NCBI GenBank assembly: GCA_043764095.1
Contig: JAYUKX010000013.1
Span: forward strand, 1-64,000
Source: M3007 sp043764095
GTDB lineage: Bacteria > Bacteroidota > Bacteroidia > Chitinophagales > Saprospiraceae
Length of the DNA: 64,000 bases
Reading direction: 5' to 3'
In this document: piece after piece, positions 50,480 to 58,482 of the stretch
Numbering within the stretch: the stretch's first letter is position 1
Layout of the letters: every line of letters starts with the position of its first letter
Made by a program: the position numbers and the translations under genes
The notes under the pieces: generated by a model
Seen by the model: only the letters and a program-made list of their open reading frames with translations
Databases searched by the model: none
Told to the model about the DNA's origin: nothing

Positions 50480-51106
50480 TTAAAATCCATAACGCAACCC
50501 TACTTGAAGTGCCTTGTAAAGCATCAAATTAGCACTTATTTCGGTAGGGGCAAACTTCCACGCTATTGTCCAGTTGACACCTACTTGTACATCCACAGGA
50601 TGCGCCGAACTCGCCGCAAAACGCCATCCTAAGCGGGTATCAAAACCTACGTTTTGTCTGAAAAAACCGGGCGTAGAGTTCTTTGATGGCACCCATTTTT
50701 CATTTTCATAGATGTAGCGAACATCTTTTGTTTTGGCGCGTCCAATACGATAAAGTACACCTGTTGTAAGTCTTAATTGCTTAAAAATTCTAAAATCAGC
50801 GGCTAATCTTGTACCGACAAAACTATAATTTTCGGAATAAGGACTGTTCCAAAATCCCAAATTAAGGTCTTGAAACAATCGAATTCGATCATTTCCTACG
50901 TTCCGCCATGTTCGTTCAATACCTGCCGAAATACCGGGCCTTACCGAAGTGGCATCGGTTACACCCAATTGCCCTGGATCTAGATCTATGGCAAAATCTT
51001 GGTGAAAAAACTGCATATTCGCCGCCCAACGGCTTGTTTTTTGGGCAAAACTGGGTTGTACTAACCCGCAGAGCAGGATAGCCAACAGCATTATTTTATG
51101 ATTCAT
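50480..51106 (-). CDS. Outer-membrane beta-barrel-like protein
   Basis: A 208-residue protein with signal peptide MNHKIMLLAILLCGLVQPSFAQ and eight or so amphipathic strands (ISAGIERTWRNVGNDRIRLFQDLNLGFWNSPYSENYSFVGTRLAADFRIF, LRLTTGVLYRIGRAKTK, VGFDTRLGWRFAASSAHPVDVQVGVNWTIAWKF), ending in LRYGF with a terminal phenylalanine, the usual barrel-assembly signal. Probably a small outer-membrane barrel. It lies between the monooxygenase-like and cytochrome-like genes with short gaps, so it belongs to their operon. Confidence 0.75.
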   Translation of the reverse strand: MNHKIMLLAILLCGLVQPSFAQKTSRWAANMQFFHQDFAIDLDPGQLGVTDATSVRPGISAGIERTWRNVGNDRIRLFQDLNLGFWNSPYSENYSFVGTRLAADFRIFKQLRLTTGVLYRIGRAKTKDVRYIYENEKWVPSKNSTPGFFRQNVGFDTRLGWRFAASSAHPVDVQVGVNWTIAWKFAPTEISANLMLYKALQVGLRYGF

Positions 51107-51129
51107 ATTATTTAGAAAGGATGGAATTT

Positions 51130-52071
51130 TTAAAGATAGTAATAGAAGAAAATACCCATTTCGTCCTCGGATGTTACACCAAAACGGATTTCGCGGTTGG
51201 TATCATTTTCATAAGTAATTACGGTTCGGATACCTTCGCCTTTTTTGATTTCGAGTAATTCGGGCAGGTAAACAAATTGGGGATCGTGCCAGTCACTGTT
51301 TTCATAAAAAAGTTGACCGTCTTTAGTACCACCTACATGATATACCTCGAATTTTTTTCCACGCTTGTGCATGTGCGAAAAAATAATCTTGAGACTTCGG
51401 TCTTCTTCCATGGTTTCGGTATATTCTATTTTCGTTGTTTTTTTAGGTGGCAATACTAGATTTTCTGCGTTATCTGCCTCGCCTTGTTTTAGAAAATATT
51501 GTACTTCCGATCGTGGTTTGGTGTAAATATTCATCATTACCTCTCCAAAAATCGTTTTGTCCGATTTGTTGAAATAATGTGAATTGAGGTCAAGCGTCGA
51601 ATTAGCCGCAATGGGTACGGCATAACCAGCCGGAAATTCTACTTTTTGATAAGGAGATGCCGCTTCGGCCAACAAACGCATCTCTTCCATATTAGAAAAG
51701 AGGTTCAAACGGCCATCGGGTGTGTTTTGATCGCGCATTTCGCCAATCGTGGGCAAACCAGGCTTAGTTTCATCGTCATATTGATAAGCAATCACGTGGT
51801 GCGATCCCTCCCGCTGCCGTACTTCATAGCCCGTCATATAAATCTCTTCGGTGTTGCCTACTGCTGTTCGCATAAACCATTCGCGTTCGAATTGCGGAGG
51901 AATAGGGAAAGCCGGCACATGTAGTTGATAGCCTTTACCTGCTTCGGGTTTGGGCAGTGGCACAAAATCGCTGGGGATATCTGCTGGATTGTAATCCCAT
52001 GTTTTTACGCATGCCATCAAGAAGGATAAAAACAGACCCAATAATAGGAATTTAAAAATTTTGAATGTCAT
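51130..52071 (-). CDS. Lipoprotein related to copper type II ascorbate-dependent monooxygenases
   Basis: A 313-residue lipoprotein with signal MTFKIFKFLLLGLFLSFLMAC (lipobox LMAC, Cys 21); the frame is open for another 100 codons upstream, but these cross the promoter at 52102-52133. The fold shows the pattern of the two-domain copper hydroxylases (PHM/DBM group): GSHHVIAYQYD (paired histidines), LNSHYFNKSD, and LKIIFSHMHKRGKKFEVYHVGG (HxH-xx-G site). Copper sites are therefore partly kept; whether it is an active hydroxylase is uncertain. First gene of an operon with an outer-membrane barrel and a cytochrome-like lipoprotein, divergent from the second LytS/LytTR pair. Confidence 0.75.
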   Translation of the reverse strand: MTFKIFKFLLLGLFLSFLMACVKTWDYNPADIPSDFVPLPKPEAGKGYQLHVPAFPIPPQFEREWFMRTAVGNTEEIYMTGYEVRQREGSHHVIAYQYDDETKPGLPTIGEMRDQNTPDGRLNLFSNMEEMRLLAEAASPYQKVEFPAGYAVPIAANSTLDLNSHYFNKSDKTIFGEVMMNIYTKPRSEVQYFLKQGEADNAENLVLPPKKTTKIEYTETMEEDRSLKIIFSHMHKRGKKFEVYHVGGTKDGQLFYENSDWHDPQFVYLPELLEIKKGEGIRTVITYENDTNREIRFGVTSEDEMGIFFYYYL

Positions 52072-52101
52072 AGTTATATTTCTTATGTTTATTTGATGGA
52101 G

Positions 52102-52133
52102 CAAATTTACAGGGGAACTAAAGGGGCTGCAAA
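52102..52133 (-). promoter_or_regulatory. Canonical promoter TTTG-N20-TAAATTTG of the monooxygenase-like operon
   Basis: On the minus strand TTTG (52130-52133) and TAAATTTG (52102-52109) are exactly 20 bases apart, 30 bases upstream of the start at 52071. The GGACGAAAAC repeats begin 8 bases upstream of the TTTG box. Confidence 0.8.
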
Positions 52134-52140
52134 GGGGGGC

Positions 52141-52203
52141 GGACGAAAACCCCAAATGGCAGGACGAAAACGGTATTCTGAATTTAGAGGTTTTCGTCCT
52201 GCC
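52141..52203. promoter_or_regulatory. Candidate LytTR operator: two direct and one inverted GGACGAAAAC
   Basis: GGACGAAAAC occurs at 52141-52150 and 52162-52171, 21 bases apart start to start (two helical turns). GTTTTCGTCC, the inverted copy, is at 52190-52199. The last two extend to a perfect 14-base inverted repeat (GGCAGGACGAAAAC / GTTTTCGTCCTGCC). LytTR regulators bind direct repeats of about 9-10 bases with this spacing. The site lies between the two divergent operons, next to the promoter at 52102-52133. Confidence 0.6.
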
Positions 52204-52250
52204 TAATCTCCAATTCATCCCTTGTGTAGCATAGCAAAGCCCGTTTTTAG

Positions 52251-52258
52251 TATATTTG
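52251..52258 (+). promoter_or_regulatory. -7 box TATATTTG of the second LytS/LytTR pair
   Basis: A perfect TAnnTTTG box 19 bases before the ATG at 52278. The nearest TTG is 26 bases upstream, beyond the usual range, which may point to activation. Confidence 0.5.
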
Positions 52259-52277
52259 CACTTCAATTTAACGAAAA

Positions 52278-53342
52278 ATGCCGACACTGCCCGACAATTT
52301 TGAAATACCGCAATGGCTATTCCGGCGATGGATTTGGCATGCTGCCTTTTGGATCGTTTATTTCCTTTCATCGGGTTTAGAGGATGTTGAATCTGGTCTT
52401 TCGCAGTTAGAGGACTACTGGAAATTGAGTATCATTGCTCATTTACCCACTATTACTTCGGTTTACATCGTTACACTTTTGGGCGTTCCGCAGTTATTAT
52501 ATCGGAAAAAATACTTGTTTTTTGGCATTTTCAGCATAGTCCTTGCTTTGCTGATGAATAGTTTTAGTGGTGTATTGTGGTATTTTCTTAGTCCTCACTT
52601 TGTATTTAAGACCATAAATTCTCAAGACTTAAAACCAACGTTGCTCGATGGTATTTCGATTAGTTTTTTATTGGTTTTGTTTGCCGCATCGCTCAAATTG
52701 GGCAAAGACATGTTGCTCGAATCTCAGCGCCGTGCCGATCGCGCTGCTCAAAACCTAAAAAGCGAACTGAACACATTGCGGCAGCAAATTAGTCCACATT
52801 TTTTGCTCAATTCGCTCAATACCATTTATGGCTTAGCACTCACCGAGCCTAAAAGTGTTGCACCTACGGTAATTTTGCTCTCCGATTTGCTCCGTTTTTC
52901 GTTGTACGAAACCCGTGCCGATCGCATATCGCTCGCGCGAGAACTCGATTTTTTACAAGATTATGTAGAAATGCAGCGGCTACGTGCTTCGGAAAAACTC
53001 CAGACGACATTTGTATTCCCTCAAGATTTGCCCACCCCGCCGCCTCAAATTGCACCGCTTTTACTGTTTGTTTTTATTGAAAATAGTTTTAAATTTGCTC
53101 AACCTAACTCGAATGGGGAGCGTTTTTTGAAGATGGCTATCCATTTTGAGGCGGAACGATCCACTTTGCTATTGGAGTGTGAGAATAGTTTTGCCACCAG
53201 TATCCCTGCAACAACAGGCGGATTAGGATTAGAGAATATGCAGCGTCGGCTCGAATTAATTTACCCAAAAAAATATAAGATCCGTATCCACGACGAAGAT
53301 GGCGTTTGGCGGGTAAAACTCGAAATACAACTGGAAAAATGA
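52278..53342 (+). CDS. LytS-type sensor histidine kinase (pair 2)
   Basis: A 354-residue kinase with four membrane helices in the first 150 residues (IWHAAFWIVYFLSSG, SIIAHLPTITSVYIVTLLGVPQLL, YLFFGIFSIVLALLMNSFSGVLWYFL, GISISFLLVLFAASLKLG) and little periplasmic part. The His_kinase domain follows: LRQQISPHFLLNSLNTIYGLAL (histidine about 176) and the ATP-binding part (PQIAPLLLFVFIENSFKFA; GGLGLENMQRRLELIYPKKY). The regulator gene overlaps its stop by four bases. Divergent from the monooxygenase-like operon, which it probably controls with its partner. Confidence 0.93.
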   Translation: MPTLPDNFEIPQWLFRRWIWHAAFWIVYFLSSGLEDVESGLSQLEDYWKLSIIAHLPTITSVYIVTLLGVPQLLYRKKYLFFGIFSIVLALLMNSFSGVLWYFLSPHFVFKTINSQDLKPTLLDGISISFLLVLFAASLKLGKDMLLESQRRADRAAQNLKSELNTLRQQISPHFLLNSLNTIYGLALTEPKSVAPTVILLSDLLRFSLYETRADRISLARELDFLQDYVEMQRLRASEKLQTTFVFPQDLPTPPPQIAPLLLFVFIENSFKFAQPNSNGERFLKMAIHFEAERSTLLLECENSFATSIPATTGGLGLENMQRRLELIYPKKYKIRIHDEDGVWRVKLEIQLEK

Positions 53343-54064
53343 CAAAAAAATTTACGTGTATGGTCTGCGACGATGAACCCGTGGCGCGCCGAATATTGAA
53401 AAGCCATATTGAGCAAACGCCTTTTTTAGAACTGAGTGGCGAATGCGAAAATGGTTTGGAGGCGATTGCTTTTTTGCAACATACAATGCCCGATTTGCTT
53501 TTTTTAGACATCAATATGCCCGTATTAGATGGTTTGAACTTCCTAAAAACCATCAAAAAGCGACCTAAAACCATACTTACCACTGCATATTCGGAGCATG
53601 CTTTGGAAGCCTTCGACCTCGAAGTAGTAGATTATTTAGTGAAACCGGTGGCTTTCGAGCGGTTTTTGCGGGCAGTGGCCCGTGCTACGGAGTCTATACC
53701 AATTGACAGCAAACCTCCTGAATCTACTCAAGAATTATTGGAACTCGATCACCTTGTTGTGCGGTTTGGCCGACTAATTCATAGGGTCAAGTTTTCAGAT
53801 ATACTATTTTTAGAAGCGCAGGCTAACGCGGTTAAAATTGTTACAACAGCGCAAGTATTTCGTACTTATCAACCGCTAACGACGCTCGAAACACAATTAC
53901 CAATTGCCGATTTTGTGCGCACGCACCGTTCTTTTTTGGTCAATAAACACCGTGTTTCTACGGTGGATGGGTTTTCTATTGTATTCGGGGAAGATACACG
54001 CGTACCCATTTCGGAGCCACTGCGCACGGCGGTATTGCGCAAATTGGGGTTTGGGGGGCAATAA
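53339..54064 (+). CDS. LytTR response regulator (pair 2)
   Basis: A 241-residue regulator; ATG at 53339 overlaps the kinase stop (ATGA), making the longer frame from 53306 unlikely. Receiver domain with CDDEPVARRIL (acidic pocket), Asp57 in DLLFLDINMPVLDG, TILTTAYSEHALEAF and DYLVKPV. The LytTR domain (about 140-241) shows VRFGRLIHRVKFSDILFLEAQANAVKIVTTAQVFRTYQPLTTLETQLPIADFVRTHRSFLVNKHRVSTVDG. Its likely target is the GGACGAAAAC repeat array in the divergent promoter region 52141-52203. Confidence 0.94.
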   Translation: MTKKFTCMVCDDEPVARRILKSHIEQTPFLELSGECENGLEAIAFLQHTMPDLLFLDINMPVLDGLNFLKTIKKRPKTILTTAYSEHALEAFDLEVVDYLVKPVAFERFLRAVARATESIPIDSKPPESTQELLELDHLVVRFGRLIHRVKFSDILFLEAQANAVKIVTTAQVFRTYQPLTTLETQLPIADFVRTHRSFLVNKHRVSTVDGFSIVFGEDTRVPISEPLRTAVLRKLGFGGQ

Positions 54065-54071
54065 ACCACCC

Positions 54072-56135
54072 TCAAAACCGCACCCTTACCCCTCCAATAA
54101 CCCCACCCACCGCGGCAGGCTCAAAATACCGATCACCTACTGCATTTACCAGTATATTATTGGAATAAGCCGCATTAAAAATATTATTCCAACCCGCAAA
54201 AGGCGCAATTTCAAACCTTTTTAATCGAAAAGTATAACCACCACGCACCGATACCAAGGTGTAGCCTTTGTCTTTAACGGTATTGGCATCATTGACAAAA
54301 CTATGACTTTGTGCTTGTATCTGCGCTACACAAAACAATCCTGCAGTACGCTCCCATTGTAGGGCTGCAAATACCCGGTGCAATGGAATAGCAGGTTGCC
54401 GATTACCATCCAACCGTGTCCCTGATGCTTCGTAGTCGGTATATTTAAAATTAGAAAAAGTATAATTACTTAGGAAAGTGAGGTTTTTGATCGGTTTATA
54501 CTGCAAAAAAGCCTCAATGCCGCGCCTTTGCGATCGTCCGGCATTGCGAAAATAAGTTCTTCCGGGTGTGGCGGCCAATTGGTAGGGTACCAGTTCGTTG
54601 CGGAGATCCACCTGAAATATGGCCAAGTCTATTTGCCATTTTTCTCCTTTCAAAAATTTGGTACCTAATTCGTAATTGACGGATTTTTGAGGACTTAGAT
54701 CGCTGTTAAAACCACCTGTTTGCTGCGGATTGGCCGAAAGTTCGTTCAGTGTTGGGGTTTCAAAATTAGTAGCGACATTAGCATAAAAGGCCAATTGTGG
54801 CGTTGCTTTGAACAAAGCACCCAAGGCGGGGCTTACCCTTCGAAATGATTGTGTACCGCTTTGGTCTTCATCGCTCAAAAAACGATCTTTTACCCTCAAT
54901 TGCACCGCATCAATACGTGTGGAAGCCGTCAATAACAAACGATGTACAGGTTTCCATTCATGCATCCAAAATGCGCCCATACCAGAAAAACGTTCCGTTT
55001 GGTCAAAGGTTTGTTCCTTTTTTTCGCCATTATCGTTGTTAAAACGCCTGCGTAGATCGCGTTGCAGACCTATATCTATGCCCAATTGGCTGCGGTATTT
55101 AGGGGTTGTAAAGGCATATACTGCATTACCGCCCCCAAAATTGCGTTGTAATGCTACCCAGCCGCCGTTTTTAAAAGCCAGCCGACTCGAAAAATCGCGG
55201 GTAGTAAAAAACGCCGTTGTTTTAATGCTGTGGTGCGCCGCAATACGGTGCTCTAATACCCAACCGATACGCCCCTGCGCTACCTGTTCTCCGGTATTGA
55301 ATTGAAGGCTTGCAGCACGTGCTTGTTTGCGGTCGGTCAATACTTGTTCGGCAGTAAGGCCACCTGGGTCGTTGGCGTAAGGGCTTTTTCCATAATTGAG
55401 CAGCAGCGTCATCTTGGTGGCTGGTGAAAAGCGGTATTGCCATTTGACATTAGCAATGGTTTGCTGCATGCTACTTTGTGCGCGGTAACCCTCTAAATGG
55501 TTTTGGCTGATATTAAAAAATACGCTGGATTTCTTTTGATGAAACGCCGATTTAAATTGCCAACGGTAAAAGCCAAAACTCCCTGCACTGGTTTGTATCT
55601 CAGCATATCGTTGATCGGTATTTTCGGTGGTTAGTTGTAGGATACCACCAGCCGAGTTGCCGTACAATCCGGCCGCCGCACCGCGCAGGAGTTCGATGCG
55701 CTGTATGGTACCCATATCCACATTATCGAGGTCGGTTTGGCCATCGGGGGAGGTTTCGGGTATGCCATCGGTAAATACTCGGATACCACGGATACCAAAG
55801 GCCGAACGCGCACCAAAACCGCGAATTGAAATACGTAAATCTTGGGCGTAATTATCTGTATTCCAAGCATAAACACCCGGCATTGCCACCAATGCTTCCC
55901 CTAAAGACCGCTGCGCTTGAGCAAGTTGTATCCAGTTTTTTTGCAAAACACTGACCGCAAAGGGGATATTTTGCCCCGAAGATTCAAGTCTTGCCACCGT
56001 AATGGTAACGGGGGATATATCAAGGCTCAGCAACGAATCCTTGGTGGCAGATTGTGCGTTGATAAATAATGGGCATACAAGCAAAATTAGTACTTCCATG
56101 AAGCACTTCAATAGGTATTGGAGTCGATTAAGCAT
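54072..56135 (-). CDS. TonB-dependent outer-membrane receptor
   Basis: A 687-residue receptor with signal peptide (LKCFMEVLILLVCPLFINAQS; ATG at 56099 is an alternative start). Plug domain at about 35-150: SVLQKNWIQLAQAQRSLGEALVAMPGVYAW, LRISIRGFGARSAFGIRGIRVFTDGIPETSPDGQTDLDNVDMGTIQRIELLRGAAAGLYGNSAGGILQLTTE. The rest is a 22-strand barrel ending in VIGGVRVRF (terminal Phe). The plug resembles ferric-siderophore or cobalamin receptors, but the ligand is unknown, and no carboxypeptidase-like N-terminal domain or SusD partner is present, so it is not a typical SusC glycan receptor. It starts 10 bases after the subtilase stop, so the two are probably co-transcribed. Confidence 0.92.
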   Translation of the reverse strand: MLNRLQYLLKCFMEVLILLVCPLFINAQSATKDSLLSLDISPVTITVARLESSGQNIPFAVSVLQKNWIQLAQAQRSLGEALVAMPGVYAWNTDNYAQDLRISIRGFGARSAFGIRGIRVFTDGIPETSPDGQTDLDNVDMGTIQRIELLRGAAAGLYGNSAGGILQLTTENTDQRYAEIQTSAGSFGFYRWQFKSAFHQKKSSVFFNISQNHLEGYRAQSSMQQTIANVKWQYRFSPATKMTLLLNYGKSPYANDPGGLTAEQVLTDRKQARAASLQFNTGEQVAQGRIGWVLEHRIAAHHSIKTTAFFTTRDFSSRLAFKNGGWVALQRNFGGGNAVYAFTTPKYRSQLGIDIGLQRDLRRRFNNDNGEKKEQTFDQTERFSGMGAFWMHEWKPVHRLLLTASTRIDAVQLRVKDRFLSDEDQSGTQSFRRVSPALGALFKATPQLAFYANVATNFETPTLNELSANPQQTGGFNSDLSPQKSVNYELGTKFLKGEKWQIDLAIFQVDLRNELVPYQLAATPGRTYFRNAGRSQRRGIEAFLQYKPIKNLTFLSNYTFSNFKYTDYEASGTRLDGNRQPAIPLHRVFAALQWERTAGLFCVAQIQAQSHSFVNDANTVKDKGYTLVSVRGGYTFRLKRFEIAPFAGWNNIFNAAYSNNILVNAVGDRYFEPAAVGGVIGGVRVRF

Positions 56136-56145
56136 TTTTTGTGGT

Positions 56146-58230
56146 CTATTTGGCTTTTATTAGCACGTTAATTGCCTGAATTGCTTTGCCCGTTTTCCCA
56201 ATAACACCACAAAAACTACCATTTTTGCCTTTTACTACTTCTGTTTCTTTTTCAAATTTTATAGTGTATTCAATATCGTATTTTTTTGCATCCGAGCCTT
56301 CTAAAGAAAAAGCGATACCTAATAATTTTGTTTTAGCAGTAGTACCACCCACAAAATCGCCGGGTTTGGCATTGCTTTGAATAGCCTTACCGCCCACATT
56401 GACTTGATACACCAGACGAAGATTTTTTTGAACAGGTGTAATTTGGAGTGCGATACCTGTCAAATTACGTGGTGTTGTTTTTGCCGATGGTGTGGTTTGT
56501 CCTTCTGCGGCAAAAGGCATATCCTGCGTTCCAAATCGGATATTGCCTGCTACGGTTGGCGTTTTTGCTTTGGGAGCAGTGTTTGCTATGCCTTTTGCAT
56601 TTTGGACGGCTTTTTCGGCATTAATTCTGCCATAACCGTAATAGACACTGTGTTTATTGGCATCGTATTCGCCACCTTCTGTATCGATAATATCGCAAGA
56701 ATTGCGGATAATTTCCTTTACCTGTGGTGGTGTAAGCGCAGGATTAGCGGCCAACATAAGTGCAACTACGCCTGCCATTCCTGGACATGCGCCTGAAGTA
56801 CCGCCAAAAGAATTGGTATAGTTGGTACCATCATAACCAGCGGCTGCTGCGCGGTCGGTAGTGCGCAATCCTTGACTAAGCGGCGCGGGGTGTTTGAGTG
56901 GTTTCCATGCAAAATCGCCGCTAGGAAAAGCGACCCATACTTGCTCTCCGAAATCGCTATAAACACTACGTTTGCCTGTATCATTGCACGCAGCTACCGC
57001 AATTACGCCCGGGTGCGAGACATAACCGTCATTAGCAGTGGCTTCATTACCATTGCCGGCGGCAAAAAGTATGACGCAACCTTTGCCGCCACGGCCTTCT
57101 TTCATCGCAAATTCCATGGCCATACGCGTACTATCGGGCAAAAGGGTTTGCTTGTTGTGGAGTGGATGCGATGGATCCCACCAATCGCCATCAGTTGGGC
57201 CCCACGAGCACGAAATCACATCTGCACCGTGTTGGGCTGCCCAAGCAAAAGCATTGGCTTCGCTCATACTTCCCAAACCGCTGCGCAAGCGAATAGGCAA
57301 GAGGAACGATTCAGGTGCTGTACCACTGGCCCCATCTTTGAGGCCGCTTGCGCAAGCCATACCTGCGCAAGCCGTGCCGTGGTTATCGTCATCGGCTACA
57401 GGGCGGCCTGTTCCTTCCTTAAATGTGGAATCAAAGGGATGTACAATACGCCCCGCAAACTCGGGGTGATCAGTATCTACACCATCATCGATGATGGCAA
57501 TGGTCACTCCTTTACCTTTAGTTATCGCCCATGCTGCTTCAATATTGACATGAGCATCTACTGCTTTCCCGTTGATACTGGTTTTGGTTAAATGCCATTG
57601 CAAAGGGTGTACTCCTTTATAACGACGCTCCTGTACTAACTCGGGGTGGCAATATTCCACTATTTTTTCGTTCAAAATAGTTTCTGCAATATTAAAAACG
57701 GCTAGTCCGGTGCCTTCAGCAGCGCAGACAAAGTAAGCGTTTTTCGCAAAAGCCAGTTTATCTTTGATTGTTAGTTTGTATTTCTCAATAATCGCCAAAC
57801 AATCTTCTTCCTTTGTGGCATCAAAAAACTTGACAAAGAAGTTTTCTGTATAAAGGGTTACTTCGCCTGTTTCCTTGTCTTGCAAAACACGGCCTGCAAA
57901 ACGAATATCATCCTCTTGTTTGAGGGCTGCTCGGGTGGCATCGCGCTTAGTCGTATCAGGTGGGCCAGAAAGCCCCTTTCTGCCGGGTTCTTCATCGCCA
58001 CCGCCACGGGAAGCGGTTGCTTGAGGTTCGTCGGCCATTTTTATTATTGTAATACCGGAATCGGGAAACTTTACGACTTGAACAGTATCTGCCAACATTT
58101 CTTGAGAGGCTCGACTTAGGTTCATGTCGCCCATTTCCATATTATCTTTGGTGCGTACTGCTACCAGATCAGGGCTTTCTTCGAGTTCAACGGTTTTACC
58201 TTTTTTACCGCCGTATTTAACTGTGTACAT
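56146..58230 (-). CDS. Subtilase (S8 family peptidase) without a recognisable signal peptide
   Basis: A 694-residue serine protease. Catalytic residues are present: Asp in VTIAIIDDGVDTDHPEF (about 246), His in DDDNHGTACAGMACAS (about 283), Asn in LFAAGNGNEATANDG and Ser in NSFGGTSGACPGMAGVVAL (about 475). The N-terminal 230 residues begin MYTVKYGGKKGKTVELEESP with no hydrophobic signal, then a lysine/glutamate-rich region and a propeptide-like stretch (TLYTENFFVKFFDATKEEDCLAIIEKYKL). After the protease come two related beta-rich modules of about 50 residues (LTGIALQITPVQ..., LLGIAFSLEGSDAKKYDIEYTIKFE...GKTGKAIQAINVLIK), loosely like ChW-type repeats. Cytosolic or non-classical location is inferred. 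The membrane-protein gene upstream and the TonB gene downstream share its strand. Confidence 0.88.
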   Translation of the reverse strand: MYTVKYGGKKGKTVELEESPDLVAVRTKDNMEMGDMNLSRASQEMLADTVQVVKFPDSGITIIKMADEPQATASRGGGDEEPGRKGLSGPPDTTKRDATRAALKQEDDIRFAGRVLQDKETGEVTLYTENFFVKFFDATKEEDCLAIIEKYKLTIKDKLAFAKNAYFVCAAEGTGLAVFNIAETILNEKIVEYCHPELVQERRYKGVHPLQWHLTKTSINGKAVDAHVNIEAAWAITKGKGVTIAIIDDGVDTDHPEFAGRIVHPFDSTFKEGTGRPVADDDNHGTACAGMACASGLKDGASGTAPESFLLPIRLRSGLGSMSEANAFAWAAQHGADVISCSWGPTDGDWWDPSHPLHNKQTLLPDSTRMAMEFAMKEGRGGKGCVILFAAGNGNEATANDGYVSHPGVIAVAACNDTGKRSVYSDFGEQVWVAFPSGDFAWKPLKHPAPLSQGLRTTDRAAAAGYDGTNYTNSFGGTSGACPGMAGVVALMLAANPALTPPQVKEIIRNSCDIIDTEGGEYDANKHSVYYGYGRINAEKAVQNAKGIANTAPKAKTPTVAGNIRFGTQDMPFAAEGQTTPSAKTTPRNLTGIALQITPVQKNLRLVYQVNVGGKAIQSNAKPGDFVGGTTAKTKLLGIAFSLEGSDAKKYDIEYTIKFEKETEVVKGKNGSFCGVIGKTGKAIQAINVLIKAK

Positions 58231-58258
58231 TTTTTAGATAGATTTAAGTGGTGATCTG

Positions 58259-58328
58259 TTACAAATGTTAGACCTCTACCGAGGTCATTGGTACTTATCT
58301 GACCTCGGTAGAGGTCTAACATTTGTAA
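58259..58328. repeat. 29-base perfect palindrome of the TTACAAATGTTAGACC family
   Basis: TTACAAATGTTAGACCTCTA (58259 on, to 58287) pairs perfectly over 29 bases with 58300-58328, leaving a 12-base loop. Members of the same family: 58416-58444 and (reverse) 30015-30042. It may also act as a terminator for the membrane-protein gene. Confidence 0.75.
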
Positions 58329-58352
58329 AAAAGTGGCTCCCGTAAAATAAGG

Positions 58353-58390
58353 GCGATAAGAGCCGTGAGTGCCTGGGTGGTTCTTATCGC
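58353..58390 (-). terminator. Hairpin GCGATAAGAGCC / GGTTCTTATCGC
   Basis: A 12-base stem with one mismatch and a 14-base loop, followed on the minus strand by CCTTATTTTACG. It lies between the membrane-protein and subtilase genes. Confidence 0.5.
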
Positions 58391-58415
58391 TCGAATTAAA
58401 AGTGTGATGCTGTTC

Positions 58416-58444
58416 TTACAAATGTTAGACTTCTAATGAGGTTA
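58416..58444. repeat. Single arm of the TTACAAATGTTAGAC family
   Basis: TTACAAATGTTAGACTTCTA and the following ATGAGGTTA match the arm at 58259-58287 with a few changes. It has no inverted partner nearby. Confidence 0.6.
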
Positions 58445-58482
58445 TTTAGTACCTTGTAAACAATAACGCTTTAGACATTATT

